64,000 bases of DNA from Mucilaginibacter agri (GTDB taxonomy: Bacteria > Bacteroidota > Bacteroidia > Sphingobacteriales > Sphingobacteriaceae): assembly GCF_009928685.1 (NCBI RefSeq), contig NZ_WWEO01000044.1, positions 806,001 through 870,000 on the forward strand, given 5' to 3'. The stretch's first letter is position 1, and each line of letters begins with the position of its first letter. Below are positions 41,841-50,960 of the stretch, piece by piece. The notes below the pieces were generated by a model, which searched no databases, was not told the origin of the DNA, and worked only from the letters and a program-made list of their open reading frames with translations. The position numbers and the translations under genes are program-made.

Positions 41841-42419
41841 ATGTATTTTCTGAATAAATCTTTTCTATTTTTTGCCATTTCTCTCATATCTCTTTTCCCA
41901 AATAACATCAAGCCTGTATTTCTTAATGAGCCAACGAGTATAAAATATTCAAATGGTGAAATGAGTGTTAATCTGGAAACTATTGCCGCTAATAAAAACT
42001 TAGGAGCTTTAAAAGACAATCTAGTTCAAACCAAATTAATACCTTTTTATAAAGCGAATCAAATTCCAGACTTTATCAAAAGTTTCATAGAACAACTATC
42101 AGGTAGCAAGTTTACTATAGCCAATTCAGGAGAGGACTGGCAATGTTGCGACGCAGTTATTGACGAAAGCTTACCGGAAAGGCTATTAATTTATGGCGGT
42201 AAAAGCGACAAGTACTATTTGTTAACTTATCTTACAGGTGGTGTAGGTGAAGTAACACATATTTTAATTATTAAGTATAATCAAAAATTGATCACCAATT
42301 TTTATACATGTACAACACCTAAAAAACTCGACAATAAAAATTCGATATTAGAATATTTAACAACTATTGAAAAGAAAAGGAACGTGTTATATATTTCTAA
42401 AAACAAACTCTTTTTATAG
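41841..42419 (+). CDS. Secreted hypothetical protein inserted between the two uvrA tails
   Basis: The 192-residue protein starts with a signal peptide (FLFFAISLISLFP region). The mature part of about 165 residues is mixed alpha/beta, with the pairs DWQCCDAV and FYTCTT as landmarks. No family is recognised. The base composition is clearly more AT-rich than in uvrA or acnA, and the gene lies exactly between the two uvrA tail copies, so it was probably acquired as cargo. TACCTTG near 41817 could be part of its promoter. It ends 12 bp before the uvrA stop, facing it. Confidence 0.7.
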   Translation: MYFLNKSFLFFAISLISLFPNNIKPVFLNEPTSIKYSNGEMSVNLETIAANKNLGALKDNLVQTKLIPFYKANQIPDFIKSFIEQLSGSKFTIANSGEDWQCCDAVIDESLPERLLIYGGKSDKYYLLTYLTGGVGEVTHILIIKYNQKLITNFYTCTTPKKLDNKNSILEYLTTIEKKRNVLYISKNKLFL

Positions 42420-42430
42420 TATCTGTTCTA

Positions 42431-45250
42431 TTACTCAGCCAAACGCTCCTTCAAAAACTTCCCGGTATAAGAATCGGGATGATTCACTAAATCTTCGGGC
42501 AAACCTTCAAATACAAGTTTACCGCCCTTATCGCCACCCTCGGGGCCGATATCTATCACCCAGTCAGCGCTCTTAATCACGTCCATATTGTGCTCGATAA
42601 CAATAATGGTATTACCCTGATCTAATAGTGCATCAAACGATTTCAACAGCTTTTTAATATCCGCAAAGTGCAGGCCTGTAGTAGGCTCATCAAATATAAA
42701 TAGCGTTTTACTTGTGTTGTTTCCTTTAATAAGGAATGATGCCAGCTTGATACGCTGAGCTTCACCACCAGATAATGTATTCGACGATTGACCTAACTGT
42801 ACATAACCCAAACCCACATCTACAAGCGGTTTTAGCTTACTGATAATCTTGGCTTCTTTTTTAAAGAACTCCAGAGCATTATCAATGGTCATCTCCAATA
42901 CTTCGGATACGTTTTTATCCTGGTACGTTATATCGAGTACATTTTGCTTAAAGCGCTTGCCGTTACAGTTTTCGCAAGGTAGATAGATATCAGCCATGAA
43001 CTGCATTTCTATCTTTACCTCGCCCTCGCCCTGGCAAACATCACAACGGCCTCCCTCTACGTTAAAGGAGAACGCCGAAGGCTTTAGTCCAGCGGCTTTA
43101 GCGGCAGGTTGCGAAGCGTAAAGATTTCGGATCTCGTCCCATGCCTTAACATAAGTAACCGGGTTCGAGCGCGATGAACGGCCGATCGGATTTTGATCTA
43201 CCAATTCTACTTGTTCTATCTGGGCGTAATCGCCCTCGATGGTATCGTAAGAACCCGTTTGCTCTCCGTTATAATTACCCAAAGCCTTCTGTAAAGCAGG
43301 AGCTAATATGCGTTTAACCAAACTGGTTTTACCCGAGCCTGATACACCAGTTACCACCGTTAATACACCCAACGGGAACTTGGCCGTAATATTCTGCAGG
43401 TTATTTTCCCTTGCGCCTTTAATTACAATCGAGTTGCTCCATTTGCGGCGATGCGCCGGTATGGCAATTTCTTCTTTACGGCTTAGATAACGGCCAGTTA
43501 AACTATCTTCGTCGGCAATGATCTCGTCATACGTTCCGGCAAAGATCATTTCGCCACCATGGGTACCAGCCTCGGGGCCAATATCAATCAGATAATCGGC
43601 GGCCTGCATAATCTCTTCCTCGTGTTCTACCACTAAAACAGTGTTTCCGGCATCGCGCAACATTTTTAACACCGAAATTAATCGTTGCGTATCACGCGGG
43701 TGCAAACCGATGCTAGGCTCGTCTAATACGTATACCGACCCTACCAAACTACTACCTAAAGAAGTAGCCAGGTTTATACGCTGCGACTCGCCGCCTGATA
43801 AAGTATTCGACAAACGGTTAAGCGTTAAATAGCTTAAGCCTACATCATTTAAAAACGTTATGCGATTAGTGATTTCCGTTAACAAACGACGGGCTATCTT
43901 TTCATCGTGCGCATTTAGTTCCAGTCCCTTAAAAAACTCGAGGGCCTTATCTAAGGGCATCAACACAATATCTGTGATCGACTTTCCTGCTATCTTCACA
44001 TATGATGCATCCTGACGCAGGCGGCTGCCCTTACACTCCGGACAAGTAGTTTTACCACGATAGCGCGACAAGATAACCCTGTATTGAATTTTATAAGTTT
44101 GCTCTTCCAGCTCCTTAAAAAACTGATCTAAACCACGGAAGTATTGATTACCCTTCCATAGAACAGCTTTCTGCTCATCTGTTAATTGGTTATATGGGCG
44201 ATGGATCGGAAAATCAAACTTAAGAGCATGCTTCACCAAGGCATCGTTCCATTCGCGCATTTTTTCGCTACGCCATGGGGCAATTGCACCTTCGTAAATG
44301 GTTTTGCTTTTATCCGGCACTACCAGGTCTTCATCAATGCCGATAATCTTACCATAGCCTTCGCAGCGCTTGCATGCCCCATAAGGATTATTGAAGCTGA
44401 AGAAGTTTGGTGATGGTTCTTCGAAACGCATGCCGTCCAATTCGAAGCGATCGCAAAAGAATGCTTCAGTTTCGTGCTCTGTATCCGGGTGCGGATAACG
44501 AACGTAGCAATCTCCACGGCCTTCAAAAAAAGCTGTTTGCACCGAGTCACCCATCCGGCTCAGGGTTTCATCATCGGTATTTACAGAAAGGCGGTCGACT
44601 ACAATTTTAACCTGGTTTTCGCCAAGTGAATCATTTACAACAGACTCATCCTCCAAAACACTTTCTATACGGTTCAGCTGCCCGTTATACTCAATACGTA
44701 CAAAACCCTTTTGCATCAGCACAGCCAGCTCTTCTTTTAACGAGCGGTTGTTGTGCGGATGCAGGGGACATAATATAGTAACCTGTGTTTCGGCAGGCAA
44801 GCTTGTTAAAAAGTTAATTACATCTGTAGTGCTATCTTTCTTTACACGCTTGCCCGAGATTGGCGAAAGCGTATGCCCAATGCGCGAGAAGAGCAGCTTC
44901 AGGTAATCATAGATCTCGGTAGACGTGCCCACAGTTGAACGCGGGTTAGAAGTAATTACTTTTTGTTCTATAGCAATAGCCGGAGCAATACCACGAATGT
45001 AATCTACATCGGGTTTATTCATGCGGCCTAAAAACTGGCGTGCGTAGCTGGAAAGACTTTCTACATACCGGCGCTGCCCCTCGGCATATAGGGTATCAAA
45101 AGCTAAAGACGATTTGCCAGACCCCGACATGCCGGTAATAACCACCAGCTTATTTTTAGGTATGGCAACGTCGATATTTTTGAGGTTATGAACCCTCGCG
45201 CCTTTTATAATAATATGTTGTTGTGGATCTGCTTCTGCTGCTTTACTCAT
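42431..45250 (-). CDS. uvrA: UvrABC excision-repair subunit A
   Basis: UvrA finds bulky DNA damage and loads UvrB. The 939-residue protein has both ATPase domains: Walker A GMSGSGKSSLAF and GVSGSGKTSLVK, and ABC signatures NTLSGGESQRINLA and NTLSGGEAQRIKLA. The zinc-binding motifs are CKRCEGYG, CPECKGSRL, CDVCQGEGEV and CENCNGKRF. The length is normal. Its 3' end lies next to a foreign-looking insert with a second copy of the last 26 codons, so the present tail may come from recombination with a related strain. The gap of 249 bp to the sigma factor gene is AT-rich and holds both promoters, which I cannot define. Confidence 0.97.
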   Translation of the reverse strand: MSKAAEADPQQHIIIKGARVHNLKNIDVAIPKNKLVVITGMSGSGKSSLAFDTLYAEGQRRYVESLSSYARQFLGRMNKPDVDYIRGIAPAIAIEQKVITSNPRSTVGTSTEIYDYLKLLFSRIGHTLSPISGKRVKKDSTTDVINFLTSLPAETQVTILCPLHPHNNRSLKEELAVLMQKGFVRIEYNGQLNRIESVLEDESVVNDSLGENQVKIVVDRLSVNTDDETLSRMGDSVQTAFFEGRGDCYVRYPHPDTEHETEAFFCDRFELDGMRFEEPSPNFFSFNNPYGACKRCEGYGKIIGIDEDLVVPDKSKTIYEGAIAPWRSEKMREWNDALVKHALKFDFPIHRPYNQLTDEQKAVLWKGNQYFRGLDQFFKELEEQTYKIQYRVILSRYRGKTTCPECKGSRLRQDASYVKIAGKSITDIVLMPLDKALEFFKGLELNAHDEKIARRLLTEITNRITFLNDVGLSYLTLNRLSNTLSGGESQRINLATSLGSSLVGSVYVLDEPSIGLHPRDTQRLISVLKMLRDAGNTVLVVEHEEEIMQAADYLIDIGPEAGTHGGEMIFAGTYDEIIADEDSLTGRYLSRKEEIAIPAHRRKWSNSIVIKGARENNLQNITAKFPLGVLTVVTGVSGSGKTSLVKRILAPALQKALGNYNGEQTGSYDTIEGDYAQIEQVELVDQNPIGRSSRSNPVTYVKAWDEIRNLYASQPAAKAAGLKPSAFSFNVEGGRCDVCQGEGEVKIEMQFMADIYLPCENCNGKRFKQNVLDITYQDKNVSEVLEMTIDNALEFFKKEAKIISKLKPLVDVGLGYVQLGQSSNTLSGGEAQRIKLASFLIKGNNTSKTLFIFDEPTTGLHFADIKKLLKSFDALLDQGNTIIVIEHNMDVIKSADWVIDIGPEGGDKGGKLVFEGLPEDLVNHPDSYTGKFLKERLAE

Positions 45251-45499
45251 CGGTGTGGATATCCTGTCTTTTAAGAGGTTGCAAAAATCCTAAAAGATTT
45301 AGCATATTCCAAATAGACACATAAAAAACTACATATAACACAGAAACCCGGTATAACAGTTTTTCAAATTAATTTGTTTTTTAACGAATTAATTGTTTTA
45401 TTTGGTATAACAAATCTAAAAGAAAGAGGAACCCCTATAGATTAGAACTTTACTTAAACAAGTATTTTTATAATTAATTACGTTTAAAGTAGTAGTTCT

Positions 45500-46084
45500 A
45501 TGGATTTTCAATTGAAAAGTGATCAGGAATTAATCCATCTTTATGTTGCTGGCGATGAGGGGGGCTTAGTGGAATTGATTCGCCGATACCAATCTAAAAT
45601 ATACACTTCTATATATTTACTGGTAAAAGACCAATATCTGGCCGAAGATATCTTTCAGGATACCTTTATAAAAGTTATTAATACCCTCAAAGCAGGCAAG
45701 TACAATGAAGAAGGTAAGTTTTTACCATGGGTTACCCGTATTGGCCATAACCTGGTAATAGACCATTTCCGTCGCGAAAAACGCACCCCGTTAGTTAGTA
45801 ATGGCGAAGACTTTGATATTTTTGAAGTATTAGGCCATTATGACGAAAGCACAGAGGACAAAATGGTGCGTGAGCAAACCCATAAAGATCTTAAAACACT
45901 GATCCACTTGTTGCCTGCTGAGCAAAAAGAGGTATTAATTATGCGCCACTACGGCGACTTAAGCTTTAAAGAAATTGCCGATATAACCGAAGTAAGCATA
46001 AATACAGCCCTTGGCCGTATGCGTTACGCCCTAAACAACCTGCGTAAAATGATGCAGACTAAAGAGTTAAGTTTAAAAAACTAA
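45500..46084 (+). CDS. ECF-type RNA polymerase sigma factor
   Basis: The 194-residue protein has sigma region 2 (LAEDIFQDTFIKVINTL and FLPWVTRIGHNLVIDHFRRE) and region 4 (LPAEQKEVLIMRHYGDLSFK and EIADITEVSINTALGRMRYA). It belongs to the extracytoplasmic-function group. No anti-sigma factor gene is adjacent; a small conserved-looking ORF follows after 71 bp. The trigger and regulon are unknown. It is transcribed away from uvrA. Confidence 0.93.
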   Translation: MDFQLKSDQELIHLYVAGDEGGLVELIRRYQSKIYTSIYLLVKDQYLAEDIFQDTFIKVINTLKAGKYNEEGKFLPWVTRIGHNLVIDHFRREKRTPLVSNGEDFDIFEVLGHYDESTEDKMVREQTHKDLKTLIHLLPAEQKEVLIMRHYGDLSFKEIADITEVSINTALGRMRYALNNLRKMMQTKELSLKN

Positions 46085-46155
46085 TTAATTTTTTAATTAA
46101 TTAAAATAATCCATTTAAGCTTGCGTTTGTTATCTTATACAAACTTTACAAGCTT

Positions 46156-46356
46156 ATGGGTGAAATTTTTACAACTACTTTTTTAAATGTAATCAATAAC
46201 CAGGACGCTATGGATAAGTCAACAGTTATAGAGAACATGGATGGTGATGAAATGTTGTTTTATCACGCCATACGTACAGATTTGGATAAACTTCAATTGA
46301 AACCAAATCTGCAAACAATACATAACATCTTGAATTACTCAAAGCAAGTGCGTTAG
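46156..46356 (+). CDS. Small protein downstream of the ECF sigma factor
   Basis: The 66-residue soluble protein is acidic at the front (NMDGDEMLFYHAIRTDLDKL) and helical at the end (LQTIHNILNYSKQVR). The ATG at 46156 is the first of the frame. It sits between the sigma factor and nth on the same strand and is followed by a hairpin, so it likely ends the sigma-factor transcript. It may adjust the sigma factor, but there is no direct evidence. Confidence 0.65.
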   Translation: MGEIFTTTFLNVINNQDAMDKSTVIENMDGDEMLFYHAIRTDLDKLQLKPNLQTIHNILNYSKQVR

Positions 46357-46365
46357 ATGATCTTT

Positions 46366-46399
46366 AACAAGAGCCCTGATTTTCATCGGGGCTCTTGTT
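46366..46399 (+). terminator. Hairpin after the sigma-factor unit, 11 nt before nth
   Basis: AACAAGAGCCC (46366-46376) and GGGCTCTTGTT (46389-46399) form an 11-bp perfect stem with a 12-nt loop. The tail is ATATTTGTGCA and the ATG of nth begins at 46411. Confidence 0.7.
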
Positions 46400-46406
46400 A
46401 TATTTG
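46399..46406 (+). promoter_or_regulatory. Possible -7 promoter element of nth
   Basis: TATATTTG fits TAnnTTTG and overlaps the last base of the hairpin. It ends 4 nt before the ATG, so the nth message would be leaderless or nearly so. Confidence 0.45.
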
Positions 46407-46410
46407 TGCA

Positions 46411-47172
46411 ATGCTTAAACAAGAACGTTACCGTCTCTTTGTAGATTATTTTTCGAAGAACCAGCCCAACGCAGTTACCGAACTGCATTATTCAAACCCG
46501 TTCGAGCTGCTGATAGCGGTTATACTTTCGGCGCAATGCACAGATAAGCGTATTAACCAAGTTACCCCTGCCCTTTTTGAACGCTACCCCACGCCGCAAT
46601 CATTGGCGGAATCCACCGTGGAAGAAGTTTTCTCCTACATTCGCAGCGTAAGCTATCCTAACAACAAAGCCAAACACCTTGTAGGTATGGGCCAAATGCT
46701 GGTTGAGAAATTTAACAGCGAAGTGCCCGACAATATGGCCGACCTGCAGAAGCTTCCCGGTGTGGGCCGCAAAACAGCAAACGTTATTGTATCTGTAATT
46801 TTTGATGTTCCGGCCATTGCGGTAGACACCCACGTGTTCCGCGTATCCAACCGGATTGGTTTAACTACTAATGCGCGCACGCCGCTTGCTGTAGAAAAAC
46901 AGTTGATTGAGCACTTACCCAAATCAACCCTGAGCATAGCTCATCACTGGTTAATATTACATGGCCGCTATATATGCATAGCCCGCAAACCAAAATGTGA
47001 GATCTGCCCGCTTACCTACTTTTGTAAATATTATGAAAAGAATAATACAGAAAGTGCCTTGTTGAAAGCCGAAGCCGCCAAACAAAAGAAACTGGTAGCC
47101 GCCAAAAAGAAAAAGCAAAATGCGGCTACACATAAGGCATTGAAGAAGATTAGTGTGGATAAGAATAGCTAG
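46411..47172 (+). CDS. nth: Endonuclease III (DNA glycosylase/AP lyase)
   Basis: Nth removes oxidised pyrimidines from DNA and cuts the abasic site. I use the ATG at 46411, since the longer frame would start within the preceding hairpin. The 253-residue protein has the helix-hairpin-helix LPGVGRKTANVI with the catalytic Lys, the Asp in VDTHVFRVSNRI, and the 4Fe-4S cysteines in the exact C-x6-C-x2-C-x5-C pattern. A Lys-rich tail of about 40 residues follows the cluster. It ends 4 bp inside the end of the convergent lipoprotein gene. Confidence 0.95.
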   Translation: MLKQERYRLFVDYFSKNQPNAVTELHYSNPFELLIAVILSAQCTDKRINQVTPALFERYPTPQSLAESTVEEVFSYIRSVSYPNNKAKHLVGMGQMLVEKFNSEVPDNMADLQKLPGVGRKTANVIVSVIFDVPAIAVDTHVFRVSNRIGLTTNARTPLAVEKQLIEHLPKSTLSIAHHWLILHGRYICIARKPKCEICPLTYFCKYYEKNNTESALLKAEAAKQKKLVAAKKKKQNAATHKALKKISVDKNS

Positions 47173-48245
47173 TTCAACAGCTTAAAATCTTTGCCATCAT
47201 ATCTGCCAATGCCATCATTTTGAGTAAGCAGATATAAATTTCCTTCATCGTCAAACTGCATCTTCAATACATTCATGGGGGAGCCAACTGCGTCAGGTTG
47301 TCCATTTCTCCAGTGTAACGCAGGTGAAGCGATTTTGGTCCAATTTGCTATTTGCGAAAGGTCGCCATTAATTTTTCCTCTATATAAACCCGTTTGGCTA
47401 TAAAAGTAAAAACAACTATCTAAATTATTATATGTAGCTGGACCAATGTACTCGCCAGGCTGCCTCTTTTGTAATATTTTTCCTTTTTCACTATATGTTT
47501 TCCAAGTCGACTCACTATTAAAGACATTGATAAACCTTCCGTTTGCAATCTTCACTATACAGCCAAATGTTAGCATGTGTTCCAAGCCACACGATAAATA
47601 GATAGAGTTTCCATCGCTAAATATTGACTTTACAGGTTCCAAATCAATCTTAAACCCATTCAAGACAGGCTTAATAAACTTATTTGTTTTAGTATCAAAA
47701 ACAAATAGGTTTCCTCCCCATTCACCATGTCCAAAACCTATCCAAAGTTTATCATCCTTATCCATAAATATAGCAGACGGTTTACCCCAGCCGCCTATTT
47801 GCTTATTCAATCTTAAACTGATATCGGGCTTGTAAGTCTTTTTGCTCGACAAATCTTCAATGCCATTGATTGTTAAGGCAAACCCTTTATCACTACTATT
47901 ATAAATAACATTCCAAATATCAGATCTTGCTTTGTTAATCGCAGTGAATTGTCGCGTTTCAGGGTCGAATCTTTCTATTTTCCTACCTGTTGTAGCAACA
48001 AATATGTCGTGGCTTTTCGTTAATGTTATAGCATTTACAATTGCACTATTATTAATATCTGAGTCAATTGATTTTCCGCTTTTAATATAAAACATGTTTA
48101 TTTTGCCACTATCTGTAAGCAACACAATAAGACTATCCTTTATTACAAAATCTATATAATTTGATTTTTTAACCGGTTTCGCTCTACAGTTTGAAAGAAA
48201 TAAGCTGCATCCGAACATGCAAAAGAATAATATCCGTCTAAGCAT
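47169..48245 (-). CDS. Hypothetical lipoprotein with a beta-propeller-like repeat
   Basis: The 358-residue protein starts with a lipoprotein signal (ILFFCMFGCSLFLSNC). The rest is built from repeats of the two-component-regulator-propeller style, such as AIFMDKDDKLWIGFGHG and LKMQFDDEGNLYLLTQNDGI. It should be a periplasmic seven- or eight-bladed propeller. The function is unknown. It is AT-richer than recA and stands alone. Confidence 0.72.
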   Translation of the reverse strand: MLRRILFFCMFGCSLFLSNCRAKPVKKSNYIDFVIKDSLIVLLTDSGKINMFYIKSGKSIDSDINNSAIVNAITLTKSHDIFVATTGRKIERFDPETRQFTAINKARSDIWNVIYNSSDKGFALTINGIEDLSSKKTYKPDISLRLNKQIGGWGKPSAIFMDKDDKLWIGFGHGEWGGNLFVFDTKTNKFIKPVLNGFKIDLEPVKSIFSDGNSIYLSCGLEHMLTFGCIVKIANGRFINVFNSESTWKTYSEKGKILQKRQPGEYIGPATYNNLDSCFYFYSQTGLYRGKINGDLSQIANWTKIASPALHWRNGQPDAVGSPMNVLKMQFDDEGNLYLLTQNDGIGRYDGKDFKLLN

Positions 48246-48360
48246 AAGGTTTAAATCTTACACTAATATAGTGATAAGAAATACTGTGGATAAAGATATT
48301 TGATTCTACCTTATAGGTTAGGTAAGTTTACCAAATATTTAAGAGAGTTATCAGTCAGTT

Positions 48361-48510
48361 CGCGTTAGGAATAGTAGTGAAAAGCCCGGAATGAAGCGCA
48401 GCGGAATGAGGACTTGTAACGGATAGCCCGGCCGGAGGCAACACCCACAACAAATATCGCATATATTCTAATAGCAGAAGATTCTTCACTATCGCTCTGA
48501 ATGACAAAAA
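48361..48510. repeat. Repeat-rich intergenic region between a lipoprotein gene and recA
   Basis: The 353-bp gap (48246-48597) holds no ORF I can support. Its middle contains sequences of dispersed-repeat type: AAGCCCGGAATGAAGCGCAG, GATAGCCCGGCCGG and GATTCTTCACTATCGCTCTG followed by AATGAC. The last pieces are common in Bacteroidota intergenic regions. The last 60 bp hold the recA promoter. Confidence 0.45.
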
Positions 48511-48572
48511 AGCAAACCAATTCGCCTAAAAAAATAATTACTAATTTTTTTAGCATTTAATAAAAATAATAT

Positions 48573-48580
48573 TACATTTG
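48573..48580 (+). promoter_or_regulatory. -7 promoter element of recA
   Basis: TACATTTG is a perfect TAnnTTTG element 17 bp before the ATG at 48598. The region where a -33 box should lie is T-rich (AATTTTTTTAGC). No LexA box is evident. Confidence 0.65.
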
Positions 48581-48597
48581 TTCAAGAAACAACGAAA

Positions 48598-49605
48598 ATG
48601 AGCAACCCGGATAAATTGAAAGCATTGCAACTTACGTTAGATAAGTTGGAAAAGTCGTATGGCAAAGGAACCATTATGAAATTGGGCGAAAATACCATAG
48701 AACCTATGGAGGCCATTTCAACCGGTTCAATTAGTTTAGATATTGCACTCGGCATAGGCGGTTTGCCTAAAGGCCGTATCATTGAAATATACGGACCAGA
48801 GTCATCTGGTAAAACAACCCTAGCTATTCATGCTATTGCAGAATGCCAGAAAAAAGGTGGCATCGCAGCATTTATTGATGCGGAGCACGCTTTCGATCGT
48901 TTTTACGCTAAGAAATTAGGTGTAGACGTAGAGAACCTTTTGATCTCTCAGCCAGATAACGGTGAGCAAGCATTGGAGATTGCTGACAACCTGATCCGCT
49001 CTGGTGCTATCGACATTATCGTAATTGACTCTGTGGCTGCCTTGGTTCCTAAAAGTGAAATTGAAGGCGAAATGGGTGATTCTAAAATGGGTTTACATGC
49101 CCGTTTAATGTCGCAAGCCTTACGTAAGCTAACCGGTACCATCAGCAAAACCGGATGTTGCTGTATTTTCATTAACCAGTTGCGCGATAAGATTGGTGTA
49201 ATGTTCGGTAACCCGGAAACCACTACCGGTGGTAATGCCCTTAAGTTCTACGCTTCGGTACGTTTGGATGTACGCCGTATATCACAAATTAAGGATACCG
49301 ACGAGGTTTCTGGTAACCGCGTAAAAGTGAAGATCGTTAAAAATAAAATCGCCCCCCCTTTCCGTATTGCCGAGTTCGACATTATGTTTGGCGAAGGTAT
49401 TTCTAAAGCAGGTGAGATCATCGACTTGGGTGTTGATTACAACATCATTAAAAAAGCAGGTTCATGGTTTAGCTACGGCGATACCCGCTTAGGCCAGGGC
49501 CGCGACGCGGTTAAACAATTAATATTGGATAACCCGGAATTAGCCGAAGAACTGGAAGAAAAAATCAAAGGTTCGCTTACTGCTGATAAATTGGAAGAAG
49601 CATAG
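48598..49605 (+). CDS. recA: Recombinase RecA
   Basis: RecA catalyses strand exchange in recombination and triggers the SOS response. The 335-residue protein has Walker A GPESSGKTT, Walker B IIVIDSVAALVPKSEIEGEM and the DNA-binding loop region CCCIFINQLRDKIGVMFGNP. The C-terminal domain is short and acidic. The length is normal. A TACATTTG element lies just upstream and a strong terminator follows. Confidence 0.97.
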   Translation: MSNPDKLKALQLTLDKLEKSYGKGTIMKLGENTIEPMEAISTGSISLDIALGIGGLPKGRIIEIYGPESSGKTTLAIHAIAECQKKGGIAAFIDAEHAFDRFYAKKLGVDVENLLISQPDNGEQALEIADNLIRSGAIDIIVIDSVAALVPKSEIEGEMGDSKMGLHARLMSQALRKLTGTISKTGCCCIFINQLRDKIGVMFGNPETTTGGNALKFYASVRLDVRRISQIKDTDEVSGNRVKVKIVKNKIAPPFRIAEFDIMFGEGISKAGEIIDLGVDYNIIKKAGSWFSYGDTRLGQGRDAVKQLILDNPELAEELEEKIKGSLTADKLEEA

Positions 49606-49650
49606 TAGCTTATCATACACGAGACACAAAATATCGTGCCTGATAGTAAA

Positions 49651-49688
49651 AAAAGAAGGCCTTCAAAATTTGAAGGCCTTCTTTTTTT
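49651..49688. terminator. Bidirectional terminator between recA and a small lipoprotein gene
   Basis: AGAAGGCCTTCAAA (49654-49667) and TTTGAAGGCCTTCT (49669-49682) form a long perfect stem, preceded by A's and followed by T's. It can end transcription of both convergent genes. Confidence 0.9.
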
Positions 49689-49698
49689 TATATGCACT

Positions 49699-49851
49699 CT
49701 ATCTATAATGCCCGGGAACCCAATGCCTGCCACCATAAGGCCCATAGTTATAATGGCCTTCAACATACCCACCTCTACGCTCTTGCACAACACACGAACT
49801 TAAACTTGCTACGGCAATCAACAGCACCAGAAAATATTTTATCGTTTTCAT
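49699..49851 (-). CDS. Very small lipoprotein with a WVPGHY motif
   Basis: The 50-residue ORF starts ATG at 49851 and encodes a signal peptide with lipobox SLSSC, then VVQERRGGYVEGHYNYG and a short end containing HWVPGHY. Such (Y/W)xWVPGHY motifs occur in other small outer-membrane lipoproteins. It is convergent with recA across the shared terminator. The function is unknown. Confidence 0.75.
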   Translation of the reverse strand: MKTIKYFLVLLIAVASLSSCVVQERRGGYVEGHYNYGPYGGRHWVPGHYR

Positions 49852-50078
49852 AGATGTTTTCATTTTTAGTTATGACTTACTTAAAATTGGAAGGTTTAAT
49901 ATTAGGTATCGAGCATCGGGGCGGCAGTTACCGCGGTCCTGACAAACAAGTTTGGCAGGACGGGTGAAGAAGTCGACCTCTCAACTTAATAAACCCCCAT
50001 CAATAATTCAACTCTCCCCTGACAAACAAATCATACCTGTATTGTTACTTCGTTAGTACATAATCAAAATGAAAAACA

Positions 50079-50921
50079 ATGAGTAAAGTATGGTTTATAA
50101 CAGGTTGCTCTACCGGTTTCGGCCGAGACCTGGCCAAAGAAGTGCTGGCAAACGGCTACCGCGCAGCAGTTGCTTCGCGTAATACAGACGATGTTAAAGA
50201 TATAGTAGAGGCGTACCCGGAAACAGCTATCCCTGTAAAATTAGATGTTACTAAATCCGACGAAATTGCAGCGGCAGTAGAGCAAATCAAACAAAAGTTC
50301 GGTACTATTGACGTGCTGGTTAACAATGCGGGCATAGGTTACTTCGGCGCTATTGAAGAGAGCGAAGAAGAAGAAATCCGTCGTATGTTCGAGATTAACT
50401 TTTTCGGCTTGGCTAATGTTACCAAGGCTGTGTTGCCTATTATGCGTAAACAGCGCAGCGGGCACATCTTAAACATCGCTTCGATAGGTGGCCTGGTCGG
50501 GTTCCCTGCTGTAGGTTTCTACAATGCCACCAAATTTGCTGTTGATGGTTTTTCCGAATCTTTGGCAAAAGAAACTGCACCACTGGGCATTAAAGTAACC
50601 GTAATTGCCCCAAGTGGCTTCCGCACAGACTGGGCAGGCCGATCTGCAAACAACAGCAAAATTGTGATTGACGACTACAAGGAAACTGCGGGCACAAATA
50701 AAAATAACATCCGTGGGTACAGTGGCAAACAACCCGGCGACCCGCTGCGTGCAGCTAAGGCGATGATAGCCGTTGTGGAATCAGAAAATCCGCCACTAAG
50801 ATTATTATTAGGCGAAGCTGCCTTAAAAGGCGCCCGCAACAAACTGGAATTGTTGAAGAAAGATTTTGATACCTGGGCCGAAACCAGCATAGGTGCCGAT
50901 TTCCCTAAAGACGAGCAATAA
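50079..50921 (+). CDS. Short-chain dehydrogenase/reductase
   Basis: The 280-residue SDR has the NAD(P)-binding motif TGCSTGFGRDLA near the start, the NNAGIG motif, the catalytic Ser in NIASIGG and the YNATK motif with Tyr and Lys. The ATG at 50079 is used; an ATG at 50070 is out of frame and stops after five codons. This is the classical SDR type, and the residues after the first strand (ASRNTDD) suggest NADP(H). The substrate is unknown. It is a single gene; an esterase gene converges on it from downstream. Confidence 0.93.
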   Translation: MSKVWFITGCSTGFGRDLAKEVLANGYRAAVASRNTDDVKDIVEAYPETAIPVKLDVTKSDEIAAAVEQIKQKFGTIDVLVNNAGIGYFGAIEESEEEEIRRMFEINFFGLANVTKAVLPIMRKQRSGHILNIASIGGLVGFPAVGFYNATKFAVDGFSESLAKETAPLGIKVTVIAPSGFRTDWAGRSANNSKIVIDDYKETAGTNKNNIRGYSGKQPGDPLRAAKAMIAVVESENPPLRLLLGEAALKGARNKLELLKKDFDTWAETSIGADFPKDEQ

Positions 50922-50960
50922 TGAGTAAAATAAAAAGGAGTAAGTTTTGCTTACACCTTT

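Noticed and set aside
49473..49793. Minus-strand ORF of 106 codons over the recA end
   Set aside because: It runs antiparallel through recA and its terminator and has no recognisable protein features; the true small gene here is at 49699-49851 in another frame.
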